This document shows, piece by piece, positions 1-10,232 of a DNA stretch of 47,361 bases. The position numbers were made by a program, and so were the translations under genes. How positions within the stretch are numbered: position 1 is the first letter of the stretch; the number at the start of each line of letters is the position of its first letter. Under the pieces are notes generated by a model that saw nothing but the letters and a program-made list of their open reading frames with translations, was not told where the DNA came from and made no database searches. Source of the stretch: Spirabiliibacterium falconis (lineage in GTDB: Bacteria > Pseudomonadota > Gammaproteobacteria > Enterobacterales > Pasteurellaceae); NCBI RefSeq assembly GCF_014885015.1, contig NZ_JABMIJ010000005.1, forward strand, positions 1-47,361. The letters run 5' to 3'.

Positions 1-16
1 CGGTTAGACCGCACTT
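1..16. repeat. Uptake-signal pair cut by the left edge
   Basis: Bases 8-16 are a complete reverse-oriented uptake signal core (ACCGCACTT). Bases 1-5 (cggtt) look like the tail of a forward copy whose start lies outside the window. Facing pairs of this kind form terminator stems elsewhere here, so this may be the terminator of the gene to the left. In E. coli accBC precedes yhdT-panF, which would make accC the expected neighbour, but it cannot be seen. Confidence 0.5.
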
Positions 17-70
17 TGATGTGGGATTTTATGGGGAGTTATTTTTGTTGATTTATTATTCACTTAACAC

Positions 71-98
71 TTTGGATCTTGAAAAACTTCTGTATAAT
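71..98 (+). promoter_or_regulatory. Candidate promoter for yhdT-panF-prmA
   Basis: A perfect -10 hexamer TATAAT lies at 93-98. A weak -35 (TTTGGA at 71-76) sits 16 bases upstream of it. The ribosome-binding sequence TAAGGAG at 129-135 and the ATG at 142 follow at normal distances. Only motif matching supports this site. Confidence 0.4.
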
Positions 99-141
99 CA
101 ATGTGATTTTTGGGATTGCCGTAATCATTAAGGAGTATTAA

Positions 142-393
142 ATGCCTGTTTCTCATAGATTAAGTCAAGCAACACGGGAGGCGCGTTGGGCGTTGATCGT
201 GACGATACTGTACCTTATAGGGTGGATATGTTGCGCCTATTTGCCACCAGACACCAAAGGACCATTGAATTTTCCACTATGGTTTGAACTCTCTTGTTTG
301 TATCTGCCAATTGTCTTTGTTGTTGTGGCGTATTGGTTGATTAAAATTGTTTACCAAGATGTTTCTCTGGAAAAGGACGTTCATGATGACTAA
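142..393 (+). CDS. yhdT: YhdT family small membrane protein
   Basis: This 83-residue protein has two hydrophobic segments (about residues 17-36 and 49-69). Near the N-terminus it has an EARWAL motif that matches E. coli YhdT (DUF997), and its acidic C-terminus is also like YhdT. The biochemical role of the family is unknown. It is encoded directly before panF and its last 11 bases overlap the panF start, so the two are probably translationally coupled. The ATG at 142 has a strong ribosome-binding site (TAAGGAG) six bases upstream. The panF linkage is the same as in enterobacteria, which supports the name more than sequence length alone would. Confidence 0.85.
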   Translation: MPVSHRLSQATREARWALIVTILYLIGWICCAYLPPDTKGPLNFPLWFELSCLYLPIVFVVVAYWLIKIVYQDVSLEKDVHDD

Positions 394-1831
394 TTTAGGT
401 ATGATTATCCCATTAGTGATTTATCTATTATTTGTATTTGGTGCGGCAATCTATGCTTATACTCGCCGTAGCCGTGGAGATTATCTTACCGAATATTATG
501 TTGGTAATCGTTCGATGACAGGGTTTGTTCTGGCGATGACCACGGCTGCAACCTATGCGAGTGCCAGTAGCTTTGTCGGTGGGCCTGGCGCAGCGTACAA
601 ATTTGGACTCGGTTGGATTTTACTTGCGATGATCCAGTTACCCGCCGTATGGCTAGCCCTTGGGGTGTTGGGTAAGAAAATGGCGATCTTGTCGCGTAAA
701 GTGGATGCGTTAACGATCAATGATTTGTTATTTTACCGTTATAAAAACCGCACTTTAGTTTGGATCTCATGTGTTGCATTGTTGTTGGCGTTTTTTGTCG
801 CGATGATTGCACAGTTTGTGGGCGGTGCACGTTTGTTAGAAACCACACTTGGGATCAATTATCGCTTATCGTTGCTGATTTTCGCCGTAACAGTAGCACT
901 TTATACGTTTATTGGCGGATTCCGTGCAGTGGTATTAACGGATACGCTACAAGGTGCGGTTATGATTTTGGGGACATTGATTTTGCTTTCAGGTGTGATT
1001 TATGCCACGGGAGGAATTGAAAATGCTATGGCGACATTGGAGAGCATCGATCCCAGCTTAGTTACGCCTTATGGTCCAAATGGTATGTTAGGTTTTGAGT
1101 TTATGGCATCGTTTTGGGTTTTAGTCTGTTTTGGGGTGGTTGGTTTACCGCATACAGTGATTCGAACAATGGCATATAAGGATAGTAAAGCACTACATAG
1201 TGGCATGCTGATTGGGACAATTGTGCTAGGTATTATTATGCTGGGTATGCACCTTTCTGGCGCATTGGGGCGGGCGTTAATCCCAGATTTAACTATTCCC
1301 GACCAAGTCATTCCAACGTTAATGGTACAAGTATTACCGCCAATTGTGGCTGGTATTTTTATCGCAACCCCAATGGCGTCAATTATGTCAACGATTGATT
1401 CGCAGCTTATTCAATCGTCATCGGTATTTGTGAAAGATATTTATCTTTCATTCAAACCAGAAGCGGCGAATAATCAACGTCGATTATCCATCATTTCGAG
1501 CGTTATTACGTTGCTCATCAGCGTATTATTGATTTTTGCAGCTCTCAATCCGCCTGATATGTTAATTTGGCTGAATATTTTTGCCTTTGGTGGCTTAGAA
1601 GCTGCGTTTTTATGGGTCATAGTGCTAGGACTTTATTGGGACAAAGCGAATGCTTACGGTGCAATTGCCTCTATGTTGGTGGGAATGACATCGTATATTG
1701 GTCTGACCGCAGCAGGTATAAAGTTATTTAATTTCCATGCGATTGTGCCATCACTTATTTTTGGATTGATTGCATTTTTGATTGCCAATAAAGTGGGAGA
1801 AAGCAAATTAACCCACCAACTACCGGAGTAA
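383..1831 (+). CDS. panF: Sodium/pantothenate symporter
   Basis: PanF of the sodium:solute symporter (SSF) family imports pantothenate, the precursor of coenzyme A, with Na+. The 482-residue product has about 12-13 hydrophobic segments. It carries the family's early motif ([10 protein letters not shown], then [13 protein letters not shown]) and the central [14 protein letters not shown] segment. I chose the ATG at 383 (MMTNLGMI) and not the in-frame upstream start at 347. This gives the usual PanF length (E. coli 483) and places AAAAGGA just upstream. The gene overlaps yhdT by 11 bases and is two bases from prmA, as in the conserved panF-prmA arrangement. Confidence 0.93.
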   Translation: MMTNLGMIIPLVIYLLFVFGAAIYAYTRRSRGDYLTEYYVGNRSMTGFVLAMTTAATYASASSFVGGPGAAYKFGLGWILLAMIQLPAVWLALGVLGKKMAILSRKVDALTINDLLFYRYKNRTLVWISCVALLLAFFVAMIAQFVGGARLLETTLGINYRLSLLIFAVTVALYTFIGGFRAVVLTDTLQGAVMILGTLILLSGVIYATGGIENAMATLESIDPSLVTPYGPNGMLGFEFMASFWVLVCFGVVGLPHTVIRTMAYKDSKALHSGMLIGTIVLGIIMLGMHLSGALGRALIPDLTIPDQVIPTLMVQVLPPIVAGIFIATPMASIMSTIDSQLIQSSSVFVKDIYLSFKPEAANNQRRLSIISSVITLLISVLLIFAALNPPDMLIWLNIFAFGGLEAAFLWVIVLGLYWDKANAYGAIASMLVGMTSYIGLTAAGIKLFNFHAIVPSLIFGLIAFLIANKVGESKLTHQLPE

Positions 1832-1833
1832 CG

Positions 1834-2718
1834 ATGCCTTGGATACAACTTCGTATTGAAAGTACGAAAAATGAAGCCGAACAACTCGAAGAGGCTCTAC
1901 TTGCACAAGGTGCTGTTTCAGTCACCTTTATGGACAGTGAAGACTGTCCGATTTTTGAACCGCTGCCAGGGGAGACGCGACTGTGGGGGAATACAGTCGT
2001 CATAGGGCTTTTTGATGCACAAATCAATGTGCAATCAATTGTCCAAACACTCACTGAACATGGGGTATTAGCCACCAACGTTCAGTATAAAATTGAGCAG
2101 ATTGAAGATAAAGATTGGGTGCGAGAATGGATGAAAGATTTTAAACCTATCCAGTTTGGCTCTCGTCTTTGGATTTGCCCAACGTGGTTACCTATTCCCG
2201 ATGAAAGTGCGGTCAATGTGATGCTTGATCCAGGGCTTGCGTTTGGAACAGGGACTCATCCAACAACCGCTCTTTGCCTTGAGTGGCTAGATAGTCTTGA
2301 TCTGACTGAAAAGACGGTGATTGATTTTGGTTGTGGCTCTGGCATTCTTGCAATTGCTGCACTTAAACTCGGAGCAAAAGCAGCAATTGGCATTGATATT
2401 GATCCACAAGCCCTACAAGCAAGTGAACAAAATGCACAAAATAACGGTGTGGGCGGAAAACTTACACTGTACCATGCCAACGATGTGCCAACAACGCTGA
2501 AAGGGGATATCGTGGTTGCAAATATTTTGGCAGAACCTTTACGCCTGCTTGCCCCACAAATTGCACAAACGTTACTAAAACCGCAGGGGCAGGTTTGCCT
2601 TTCGGGGATTTTAGATACGCAAGCTGATGAAATCGCACAGATTTATCGTCAATATGTGGGAATTGATCACATTCAAGAACGCAGCGAATGGTGTCGCATT
2701 GTTGGCACTCGCATATAG
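1834..2718 (+). CDS. prmA: Ribosomal protein L11 methyltransferase
   Basis: PrmA uses S-adenosylmethionine to trimethylate several amino groups of ribosomal protein L11 in the cytoplasm. The 294-residue protein has the usual two-part structure: an N-terminal L11-recognition domain beginning [10 protein letters not shown], and a Rossmann methyltransferase domain. In the second domain [16 protein letters not shown] (near residue 163) is the SAM-binding motif [10 protein letters not shown] is motif II, and [10 protein letters not shown] carries the NIL signature. Its length is almost the same as E. coli PrmA (293). It starts two bases after the panF stop, with GGAG inside the end of panF as the likely ribosome-binding site. 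It ends before an uptake-signal hairpin. Confidence 0.95.
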   Translation: MPWIQLRIESTKNEAEQLEEALLAQGAVSVTFMDSEDCPIFEPLPGETRLWGNTVVIGLFDAQINVQSIVQTLTEHGVLATNVQYKIEQIEDKDWVREWMKDFKPIQFGSRLWICPTWLPIPDESAVNVMLDPGLAFGTGTHPTTALCLEWLDSLDLTEKTVIDFGCGSGILAIAALKLGAKAAIGIDIDPQALQASEQNAQNNGVGGKLTLYHANDVPTTLKGDIVVANILAEPLRLLAPQIAQTLLKPQGQVCLSGILDTQADEIAQIYRQYVGIDHIQERSEWCRIVGTRI

Positions 2719-3039
2719 GTGATATTGCTTGCAATTTAACCGCACTTTGTTGATTTTATAAACTAAAGTGCGGTTTCTTTTGCGGTATAAGACTGTTTTG
2801 AACACAGAACTATGCCGATTTTTTAGACAAATACAACTTAAGCTGAACCGATTAATCTGAAAATAACCCTCAAAATAGGTCATATTCTGGCATTAAATGA
2901 TTAAAAAAACGCCAAAAATTGGACATGGATCAAAAAAAAAGCATTTGCTTAAAAAATAGGCTTCCCTATTGCGGAAAAAGTGCGTATCATAGCGCCCTTG
3001 TTCGGTTTCACGCTACGAGCGTTGTTTAAGTGGGGCGAA
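2719..3039 (+). promoter_or_regulatory. dusB-fis upstream region with candidate stringent-type promoter
   Basis: The 321 bases between prmA and dusB hold the terminator above and then A+T-rich DNA with no open frame I would call. TATCAT at 2985-2990 followed directly by AGCGCCC resembles a -10 box with the G+C-rich discriminator of growth-rate and ppGpp-controlled promoters. In E. coli the dusB-fis promoter is controlled in that way and by Fis itself. The -35 is weak (about 2962-2967), which would suit a promoter needing an activator. This is inference from motifs and the E. coli parallel. Confidence 0.35.
2738..2780 (+). terminator. Uptake-signal hairpin terminator after prmA
   Basis: AACCGCACTTT (2738-2748) and AAAGTGCGGTT (2765-2775) are perfect 11-base inverted arms around a 16-base loop, followed by TTTCTTTT. 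Two uptake signals in opposite orientation form the stem, a known use of these repeats in Pasteurellaceae. Confidence 0.75.
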
Positions 3040-4011
3040 ATGCGCATTGGAAAATTTCAATTACTAAATCGCGTATTTCTTGCGCCAATGGCGGGGATCA
3101 CTGATCTTCCTTTCAGGCGGCTATGTGCACGTTTTGGGGCAACATTAACCTACTCTGAAATGATGTCATCAAATCGACAAGTTTGGCATACAGATAAATC
3201 ACGTCTGCGTGTGGCACACCATCCAGAGATTGGCATTAATGCCGTGCAAATTGCAGGCAGTGATCCGCTTGAGATGGCACAAGCAGCACGTGAGAATGTC
3301 GAACTGGGAGCTCAGATTATTGATATTAATATGGGATGTCCTGCAAAAAAGGTTAACCGTAAGCAAGCAGGATCGGCATTGATGCAATCCCCAGCACTCG
3401 TGGAGGCGATCTTGCAGGCCGTGGTAAGTGCGGTGGATGTGCCTGTCACCTTAAAGATGCGGACGGGTTGGGATAAACAACACCGTAACTGTGTAGAAAT
3501 TGCACATATTGCCGAACAATCGGGCATAAGCGCGTTGGCTGTTCATGGGCGTACTCGCAGCTGTATGTACGAAGGGGAGGCAGAATATGAGCATATTCGA
3601 GCAGTGAAAAGTGCGGTCAGTATTCCTGTGATTGCAAACGGTGATATTACCACACCTGAGAAGGCGAAATTTGTGTTGGATTACACTGGCGCAGATGCAG
3701 TGATGATTGGTCGAGCCGCACTTGGGCAACCATGGTTGTTTGAACAAGTTGATAGCTTTTTGCAAACGGGCGTAGCTGTAGCTCCGCCAAGCCTAGCAGA
3801 AAAATGTCAAATTGCTCTTGAGCATATTCGCGCATTGCATCAATTTTATGGTGCGCAAAAAGGCTTTCGAGTGGCACGTAAACATTTAGGCTGGTATTTG
3901 GATAACATTAAGCCAGACATAACGTTTAAGCGCAAGTTTAATGCGATTAATGATCCTGATGAACAGTTAGTTGCATTAAATGCGTTTTTTGACTCAATTC
4001 AGGTGAATTGA
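3040..4011 (+). CDS. dusB: tRNA-dihydrouridine synthase B
   Basis: DusB is an FMN enzyme that reduces uridine to dihydrouridine in the D-loop of tRNA. The 323-residue product has the TIM-barrel Dus signature [14 protein letters not shown], the catalytic-cysteine segment [13 protein letters not shown] near residue 100, and the FMN-phosphate region VIANGDI followed by [14 protein letters not shown]. The start at 3040 ([12 protein letters not shown]) was chosen because it aligns with E. coli DusB and has GGGGCGAA just upstream. An in-frame start 60 bases earlier would overlap the likely promoter. It is followed by fis, as in E. coli, and the two are probably cotranscribed. Confidence 0.93.
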   Translation: MRIGKFQLLNRVFLAPMAGITDLPFRRLCARFGATLTYSEMMSSNRQVWHTDKSRLRVAHHPEIGINAVQIAGSDPLEMAQAARENVELGAQIIDINMGCPAKKVNRKQAGSALMQSPALVEAILQAVVSAVDVPVTLKMRTGWDKQHRNCVEIAHIAEQSGISALAVHGRTRSCMYEGEAEYEHIRAVKSAVSIPVIANGDITTPEKAKFVLDYTGADAVMIGRAALGQPWLFEQVDSFLQTGVAVAPPSLAEKCQIALEHIRALHQFYGAQKGFRVARKHLGWYLDNIKPDITFKRKFNAINDPDEQLVALNAFFDSIQVN

Positions 4012-4044
4012 GATGTTTTTTTAGTTAAATGGAATAAATTGAAT

Positions 4045-4341
4045 ATGTTAGAACAACGTAGTAATTCAGACGCATTGACCGTATCGACGTTAAATGCACA
4101 ATCTCAACTTACAAATAAACCTCTAAGAGATTCTGTTAAACAAGCATTGAAAAACTATTTAGCACAGTTAAATGGTCAAGACGTGAATGATCTTTATGAA
4201 TTGGTGCTGTCTGAAGTTGAGCATCCAATGTTAGATATGGTTATGCAATATACTCGTGGTAATCAAACACGTGCTGCCAACATGCTTGGTATTAACCGTG
4301 GCACATTGCGTAAAAAATTAAAAAAATACGGAATGGGTTGA
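4045..4341 (+). CDS. fis: Nucleoid-associated regulator Fis
   Basis: Fis is a small homodimeric DNA-bending protein that activates rRNA and tRNA promoters and shapes the nucleoid in fast growth. The product is exactly 98 residues, as in E. coli. Its C-terminal half is nearly identical to E. coli Fis, including the helix-turn-helix [20 protein letters not shown]. The ATG at 4045 (MLEQRSNSD) matches the E. coli N-terminus. A TTG two codons earlier is less likely. The distance from dusB is 33 bases with no terminator between. A strong terminator follows. Confidence 0.97.
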   Translation: MLEQRSNSDALTVSTLNAQSQLTNKPLRDSVKQALKNYLAQLNGQDVNDLYELVLSEVEHPMLDMVMQYTRGNQTRAANMLGINRGTLRKKLKKYGMG

Positions 4342-4355
4342 TAATCAAATTTAAA

Positions 4356-4381
4356 AAGACCCGCCTTGAGCGGGTTTTTCT
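4356..4381 (+). terminator. Rho-independent terminator after fis
   Basis: CCCGC (4360-4364), a short CTTGA loop, GCGGG (4370-4374), then TTTTTC. An A-run precedes the stem. This one is not built from uptake signals. Confidence 0.85.
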
Positions 4382-4476
4382 TACCTAAAAACGTTAACTT
4401 ATCACATTTTTTCTTTTCCTTGCTCGCGCTTTTACCACATTCTTTTATAATGTAAGGAAATAGGCAGAGGCAAGCT

Positions 4477-5436
4477 ATGTTAAGTTCATTTCGACGTACC
4501 GTATATTATGTGTTAGAAAGTTCACATAAGGGGGGATTTCTACGCTATTTGATCAATTCTCTGATCGTTTTGTTGATAATATTAAATGTCTTGGCGGTTA
4601 TTTTTGAATCAGATCGGGATATTTATCTGCGTTTTTATTCGTTTTTTTATCAATTTGAAGTGATTTCTGTTGCACTTTTTTCATTGGAATATCTCGCCCG
4701 TATTTGGGTCATACCAGAGAAATATAAAACGTTACCAGCATGGAAAGTGCGGTTGAAATGGCTGATTTCACCGAGTGCCATCATTGATCTGTTAGCCATT
4801 TTACCGTCAATCTTCTATCATTTTCTGCCATTTGATCTGCGGTTATTACGCATTTTCCGTTTAGTCCGAATTTTGAAATTATCTCGCTATTTCACAGCGA
4901 TGCAGCTATTGTTGAAAGTCATTGCGCGTGAAAAACGCTCTTTCCAAGCTGTACTCATGATCTTACTGGTTTTAATCGTTATTTCTGCCAGTGCGATTTA
5001 TGTGGTTGAGCATAGTGTACAACCGCAGGCGTTCGGTTCTATTCCTAAATCCATGTGGTGGGCGGTGGTAACATTGACGACAGTAGGTTATGGCGATGTT
5101 ACGCCCATTACGCCATTAGGCAAGTTTTTGGGCGCGATGATTACTATACTTGGCATTGGCGTTGCTGCATTGCCTGCGGGGATTTTGGCGTCTGGTTTTG
5201 CCAGTGAATTAAATCAACGTCGTCAGCGCATGGAACAAAAATTTAGGCAGTCATTAATGGATGAAAGTAGCCTTGTGCTTGATGAGCAAAAAATTAAGCG
5301 ATTGCGACGCACTCTTGGGCTTTCCCATGAAATTGCGCATGAAATCTTACAACAGGTTATCACGGAAAAGCGGCTGCAGAAAAGCGAGCATGAAACCAAA
5401 GGATATTGCCCACATTGCGGCAAAAAATTACCCTAA
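4477..5436 (+). CDS. Voltage-gated-type potassium channel
   Basis: This is an inner-membrane ion channel of the voltage-gated superfamily, 319 residues. S1-S3 lie in the first 110 residues. An S4-like segment has arginines at regular spacing (RLLRIFRLVRILKLSRY). S5 follows, then a pore helix with the K+ selectivity filter TVGYGD (in TLTTVGYGDVTP) and S6 (GIGVAALPAGILASGF). The cytoplasmic tail is basic and helical and ends in CPHCGKKLP, half of a zinc ribbon. Its physiological role is unknown. A perfect TATAAT lies at 4446-4451 but the -35 is poor. It is convergent with glnB, with only 12 bases between the stops. Confidence 0.88.
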   Translation: MLSSFRRTVYYVLESSHKGGFLRYLINSLIVLLIILNVLAVIFESDRDIYLRFYSFFYQFEVISVALFSLEYLARIWVIPEKYKTLPAWKVRLKWLISPSAIIDLLAILPSIFYHFLPFDLRLLRIFRLVRILKLSRYFTAMQLLLKVIAREKRSFQAVLMILLVLIVISASAIYVVEHSVQPQAFGSIPKSMWWAVVTLTTVGYGDVTPITPLGKFLGAMITILGIGVAALPAGILASGFASELNQRRQRMEQKFRQSLMDESSLVLDEQKIKRLRRTLGLSHEIAHEILQQVITEKRLQKSEHETKGYCPHCGKKLP

Positions 5437-5448
5437 AGTGCGGTCAGC

Positions 5449-5796
<348 letters not shown>

Positions 5797-6378
5797 TTAG
5801 CTACGACGGGCAGATTTAGGGCGAAAGGCACTAACAACCGCCTCATTTGTTTCTACATAAATCCCGCTAAGCAGTTGCAGACAATAGGGCACCGCACTGA
5901 AAATGCCTTGTACGATCGTGTGCCCATCAGCGTTTTTTACTCCCTCAAGGGTTTCTTTAATCGCTTTGGGTTGCCCTGGCAGATTTAAAATGAGGCTTTG
6001 CTTACGAATGACACCAACTTGGCGTGATAAAAGTGCGGTCGGCACAAAATGCAGGCTCACTTGACGCATCTGCTCTCCAAAACCAGGCATTTCACGATCA
6101 GCCACTGCAAGCGTAGCATCTGGCGTAACATCGCGCAGGGCAGGGCCTGTTCCACCTGTTGTTAAGACTAAATCACAGTGGTGAGTATCGACTAACTCGA
6201 TCAATGTTTGCTCAATGAAGGCTTGTTCATCGGGAATTAAACGGCATTCAAGGCTAAATTCACCGACCAATGCTTGTTTAAGCCAATTTTCGAGTTCTGG
6301 CAAACCTTGATCGGCATAAACGCCTTGACTTGCCCGATCGGAAACTGAAACAAGTCCGATTTTGAGATGCTCGCTCAT
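5797..6378 (-). CDS. mog: Molybdopterin adenylyltransferase
   Basis: Mog adenylylates molybdopterin before molybdate insertion, a late step in molybdenum cofactor synthesis. The 193-residue protein closely follows E. coli Mog (195). It begins KIGLVSVSDRAS and has the nucleotide/MPT-binding TTGGTGPALRDVTPDAT, then ADREMPGFGEQMRQ, and ends AFRPKSARR. Its start overlaps the ccmI stop by four bases (ATGA), so it is part of the cytochrome c maturation operon. A molybdoenzyme and a molbindin lie about 17 kb away in this window and would use its product. Confidence 0.95.
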   Translation of the reverse strand: MSEHLKIGLVSVSDRASQGVYADQGLPELENWLKQALVGEFSLECRLIPDEQAFIEQTLIELVDTHHCDLVLTTGGTGPALRDVTPDATLAVADREMPGFGEQMRQVSLHFVPTALLSRQVGVIRKQSLILNLPGQPKAIKETLEGVKNADGHTIVQGIFSAVPYCLQLLSGIYVETNEAVVSAFRPKSARRS

Positions 6379-7280
6379 TGTGTTTTCTCCTGTGATTGGT
6401 TATTTTGTTGCGCCAGTGCACGTTGTGCTTGCTCAATACTTCGCTCAATGAGGGGAATGCGCGGATCATCGGCTGGCAGTAATTTTAACATCATTTTCCA
6501 TGCGGTTAATGCCATGGTGTAATTTTCTTTTTCGTAGGCATTAAACGCCAGCAAACTTAATGCTTGCGTATTGGTGTGGTCTTGCTTAATCACTTGACGT
6601 AGTAGCATTTCGCCTTGCACCTGATCACGCTCATCTTGAGAAAATAACAAGATGCGTGCGTAGCTGACTTTATAATTCATCTCGTTGGGTTGCAACGTAA
6701 AAGCCCGTTTATAACTGTCCAATGTGAGTTGTGCATTGTTCGTATTCATACCGATTTGCCCTAAAAGCCACCAACTTTGGGCATCATTGGGATCTTGTTG
6801 TAAATGGGTGCGTAGCGCAATGGTGAAGTGTTGTAATTCATCTTGCGTTAAGGGTTTAGTTTGTTCTTCATTTAGCCGTTGATAAAGTGCGGGTAGCTGC
6901 GTTTGAGCATGTTCAAGCTGTTGTTGGGCATGCCAAGCACCAACGCTAAAATAGGTGGCAAGTGCGATGATCGTTACGCTTAGCGTGGCAGAGATAAACC
7001 AAATGCCGCCACGTTCAATGCGTGTTGTTGTAACCGCACTTTGTGTTGCTGGAATATCTGTCAGCAGGCGTTGTTGTAGCTCTTGCTGCGTTTGTGCGCT
7101 ATCGTCTAGTACCCCTTCGGCTTGCTGGCGTTGTGTTTCGTGCAAACTGTGATAATAAAATGCACGATTGAGTTCTTGTTGGCGTATATAAGTGCGGTTG
7201 TCTTGGCGACGCAATAGCGGGTAAAACGCAAGCAACGCGATAATGAGTGTGAAGCCTAAAATAGATAACCACAATGCCAT
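6375..7280 (-). CDS. ccmI: Cytochrome c maturation protein CcmI (TPR, apocytochrome chaperone)
   Basis: CcmI presents apocytochrome c to the CcmF/CcmH haem lyase. The 301-residue product has an N-terminal membrane helix (residues about 3-21), a cytoplasmic segment, a second helix (about 92-112), and a C-terminal periplasmic TPR region containing WWLLGQIGMNTNNAQLTLDSYKRA. That is the expected two-helix plus TPR layout. The ATG overlaps the ccmH stop as TAATG, and the stop overlaps mog by four bases. The C-terminal half resembles NrfG, so a database search may return that name. The ccm context favours CcmI. Confidence 0.88.
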   Translation of the reverse strand: MALWLSILGFTLIIALLAFYPLLRRQDNRTYIRQQELNRAFYYHSLHETQRQQAEGVLDDSAQTQQELQQRLLTDIPATQSAVTTTRIERGGIWFISATLSVTIIALATYFSVGAWHAQQQLEHAQTQLPALYQRLNEEQTKPLTQDELQHFTIALRTHLQQDPNDAQSWWLLGQIGMNTNNAQLTLDSYKRAFTLQPNEMNYKVSYARILLFSQDERDQVQGEMLLRQVIKQDHTNTQALSLLAFNAYEKENYTMALTAWKMMLKLLPADDPRIPLIERSIEQAQRALAQQNNQSQEKTQ

Positions 7281-7726
7281 TATTTCTGCTCCTTATCTGA
7301 ATGTAAGACTTGCGCTAGGCGTGAATGGTCAAGCGGTTCGGTCCGCCGTTTTGGCGGCGTGCGTTTAAAAAAGAGCCCAAGACCGATCAGCAAGAGTATA
7401 ATCGGTAATAGCCATAAAATGACAGTAGATGGCGTAAGCGGCGGATCGTAGGTGACGAAATTGCCGTAGCGTAATACCATATAATCAATGATGTCTTGTT
7501 TGCTTTTGCCTTGTTGCAACAATTCAAAGACTTTTGCCCGCATATCGGTGGCAATAGTGGCGTTGGAATCTGCGATGTTATTATTTTGGCACTGCGGGCA
7601 ACGCAACTGTTCGATTAATTGATGATATGTCTTTTCTTGCTCGCGCGACTGAAACTGCAAGACCTCAATGGCAGCATTTGCGTGAATCGCAAAGCACATC
7701 ATTATGCAGAGGATTATTTTTTGCAT
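7280..7726 (-). CDS. ccmH: Cytochrome c maturation protein CcmH
   Basis: CcmH is a membrane-anchored periplasmic thiol oxidoreductase that reduces the CXXCH cysteines of apocytochrome c before haem attachment. The 148-residue product has a signal peptide (MQKIILCIMMCFAIHANA), the redox motif LRCPQCQNN (Cys43, Cys46), a three-helix domain, and a C-terminal membrane helix (STVILWLLPIILLLIGLGLF). The start at 7726 was chosen because it gives a clean signal peptide and has GCAGGAGG upstream; an earlier in-frame ATG would lie deeper inside dsbE. It overlaps dsbE by 13 bases. Confidence 0.93.
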   Translation of the reverse strand: MQKIILCIMMCFAIHANAAIEVLQFQSREQEKTYHQLIEQLRCPQCQNNNIADSNATIATDMRAKVFELLQQGKSKQDIIDYMVLRYGNFVTYDPPLTPSTVILWLLPIILLLIGLGLFFKRTPPKRRTEPLDHSRLAQVLHSDKEQK

Positions 7727-8271
7727 TGTGCCTCCTGCGCGTATCGGGTATAAATTGGCTTGAGCGTATTTTCCCATACTGTGGCGTCCACTGCCCCTGC
7801 AAAGCGATAACGAATGATGCCTTGGCAGTCAATGACAAAGGTTTCTGGTGCGCCATAAACACCTAAGTCAAAGCCTAGCGCCCCTTTTTCATCGAAAATA
7901 ACGTGTTGATACGGATTACCCAATTGTTCCAGCCATGCCAGTGCAGCAGAACGTTGGTCTTTATAATTCGCACCGACGATTTGAACCGCACTTTTCAACG
8001 TATTTAGGTAACTGTGTTCTGCATAGCAAGTCGGACACCATGTTGCCCACACATTCAGTAAAATGGGACGGGTTGTGATAATGCGTTGCTCACTTATACG
8101 CCCTTGGCGTTGATCAAGCGCAGGAAGATCAAAGTGCGGTAAAGGTTTACCAACCAAAGCAGATTCCAATGCTTTAGGATCATCTCCATGGGCATTGCGT
8201 AGCAGTTGCCAGCCAAAGAGAGCGACCAAAATAACAAATGCAATTAAGGGTAAAAATAATGTTTTTTTCAT
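7714..8271 (-). CDS. dsbE: Thiol:disulfide interchange protein DsbE/CcmG
   Basis: CcmG is a membrane-tethered thioredoxin-like reductant that passes electrons from DsbD towards apocytochrome c and CcmH. The 185-residue protein has one N-terminal membrane anchor (residues about 5-24), then a thioredoxin fold with active site WCPTC (Cys79, Cys82). The cis-proline loop is YGAPETFVID. The family's conserved GKPLPHFDLP stretch is present. Length equals that of E. coli CcmG (185). Start and stop overlap ccmF (4 bases) and ccmH (13 bases). Confidence 0.94.
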   Translation of the reverse strand: MKKTLFLPLIAFVILVALFGWQLLRNAHGDDPKALESALVGKPLPHFDLPALDQRQGRISEQRIITTRPILLNVWATWCPTCYAEHSYLNTLKSAVQIVGANYKDQRSAALAWLEQLGNPYQHVIFDEKGALGFDLGVYGAPETFVIDCQGIIRYRFAGAVDATVWENTLKPIYTRYAQEAQCKK

Positions 8272-10232
8272 AGAACCTCTTTTTTACCTTGTTTGACCAC
8301 ACGCGCAAGGCGATAGCGTCGGTCGCTGATACATAAGAGTCCACCGAGTGCCATAAATAATCCGCCAAGCCAAATCCAGCGTACGAAAGGTTTAAAATAG
8401 AGCCGTAATGCCCACGCATTATTATCTAATCGCTCTCCTAAAGCTACATAGAGATCGCGGCTAAATCCCCAATCAATCGCTGCTTCGGTCATGCTCATGC
8501 GACTGACGGTATAAAAGCGTTTTTCTGCGTGTAGCGTTGCTTGAGGATGACCGTTTTTGTGCACCTCAATTTGGGCACTTGCGCCTTGATAGTTTGCGCC
8601 ATCTTGTGGCTTTACACCTTGAAAGGTGAATTGGTAACCTGCGATGTCAACGCTATCGCCAGCTTGTATCCGCACATCTCGCTCAATGCTAAAATTTTGG
8701 CTAAAGGCAATGCCAAAGACCGTCATTGCCACACCTAAGTGGGCACTAACCATGCCAAAATGCGAGCGTGAGAGTTTGCGAATGCCGACCCAAAATGAGT
8801 AGCGGTGTGTGGCACGCTGATGTAGTTCATATAGACTGAGTAATACAATAATGACCGCCATCATCGTACCTAATACGACAGTGGTTGTGAGGCGGTCAAA
8901 AAGTGTGTATGGCAAAATAATGCCCAATAAAAGCATCATGATTATGCTGATGATCACAGGCTTGCGAATAGCACTGATGTGATCACGTCGCCATTTGACT
9001 AATGGACCAATGCCGAGAATAAACGAGAATGGCACCATCAAGATGATAAACATTTGATTAAAAAAAGGCGCACCCACGGAAATCGAGCCTAGTCCGAGTT
9101 GTTTATGTAAGAGCGGTAGTAGCGTGCCGATCAAGACCACCGAAAGTGCGGTCATCAAAATCACATTATTGAGTAGGAGCAGATTTTCGCGTGAGTAGCG
9201 TTCATAATGGTTAATGGAACGAATTTGGCTGCCTTTAAACGCATAAAGGGTCAGCGATCCGCCAATCACAAGCACGAGATAGGCTAAAATAAACATGCCG
9301 CGTGTTGGGTCAGAGGCGAACGCGTGTACCGAAACCAAAATGCCTGAGCGTACTAAAAACGTGCCAAGTAGACAGAGTGAAAACGCAAGAATGGCAAGGA
9401 GCACCGTCCACGCTTTGAAACTGCCTCGTTTTTCAGTGACTGACAGTGAATGGATGAGTGCAGTGCCAGCTAGCCATGGCATTAAGGAGGCGTTTTCCAC
9501 GGGATCCCAAAACCACCATCCACCCCAACCGAGTTCATAATATGCCCACCATGATCCGAGCACAATACCAAGTGTTAAAAATACCCAGGCTGCCAGCGTC
9601 CAAGGGCGAGACCAGCGGGCCCACGCTGTGTCAAGTTGCCCACCGATAAGGGCGGCAATCGCAAATGCAAACGCGATGGAAAAACCGACATAGCCCATAT
9701 ACAGTAGCGGTGGATGGAAAATGAGCCCGATGTCTTGTAATAACGGATTGAGCTCGCGCCCGTCCACTGGGAAATCGGGAAAAGTGCGGTCAAATGGGTT
9801 TGAGGTAAAAAGAATAAAAATCAAAAAGCCGATGCTAATGAGCCCCAGCACGGCAATAACGCGCGAAATGGCTTCCAGTGGTAGGCTTTTGCTGAGCAAA
9901 GCAACAGCTGCCCCCCATAGGGAGAGCAACCAAATCCAGAGTAATAATGATCCTTCGTGCGAGCCCCACACCGCAGATAGGCGATAGTAGAGGGGTAATT
10001 GGGTATTCGAATTATTGACAACATATTGCACGCTGAAATCGTTGACGGCAAAAAGATAACTCAAGCTAATAAATGCGACCGTTAAGCTGATAAATAAACT
10101 CACACTTAACGGACGGGCGAGCAACATTAAAGTGCGGTTGTGCTGTATACTGCCAAGGCTTGGCAAAGCGGCTTGTAGGATGGCAAGCGCAAGCGAAAGG
10201 GCAAGAGCGTAATTTCCAAATTCTGCGATCAT
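8268..10232 (-). CDS. ccmF: Haem lyase subunit CcmF
   Basis: CcmF is the large integral membrane part of the system I haem lyase. It takes haem from holo-CcmE and attaches it to apocytochrome c. The 654-residue protein is highly hydrophobic with about 14-15 membrane segments. It carries the tryptophan-rich WWD signature [20 protein letters not shown] near residue 240 and conserved periplasmic histidines. A larger soluble loop lies near the C-terminus before the last helix. Length fits E. coli CcmF (647). It overlaps ccmE and dsbE by four bases each. Confidence 0.95.
   Translation of the reverse strand: MIAEFGNYALALSLALAILQAALPSLGSIQHNRTLMLLARPLSVSLFISLTVAFISLSYLFAVNDFSVQYVVNNSNTQLPLYYRLSAVWGSHEGSLLLWIWLLSLWGAAVALLSKSLPLEAISRVIAVLGLISIGFLIFILFTSNPFDRTFPDFPVDGRELNPLLQDIGLIFHPPLLYMGYVGFSIAFAFAIAALIGGQLDTAWARWSRPWTLAAWVFLTLGIVLGSWWAYYELGWGGWWFWDPVENASLMPWLAGTALIHSLSVTEKRGSFKAWTVLLAILAFSLCLLGTFLVRSGILVSVHAFASDPTRGMFILAYLVLVIGGSLTLYAFKGSQIRSINHYERYSRENLLLLNNVILMTALSVVLIGTLLPLLHKQLGLGSISVGAPFFNQMFIILMVPFSFILGIGPLVKWRRDHISAIRKPVIISIIMMLLLGIILPYTLFDRLTTTVVLGTMMAVIIVLLSLYELHQRATHRYSFWVGIRKLSRSHFGMVSAHLGVAMTVFGIAFSQNFSIERDVRIQAGDSVDIAGYQFTFQGVKPQDGANYQGASAQIEVHKNGHPQATLHAEKRFYTVSRMSMTEAAIDWGFSRDLYVALGERLDNNAWALRLYFKPFVRWIWLGGLFMALGGLLCISDRRYRLARVVKQGKKEVL

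Noticed and set aside
2980..3039. N-terminal extension of dusB by 20 codons
   Set aside because: It has no counterpart in E. coli DusB, overlaps the likely promoter, and the inner ATG at 3040 has a good ribosome-binding site.
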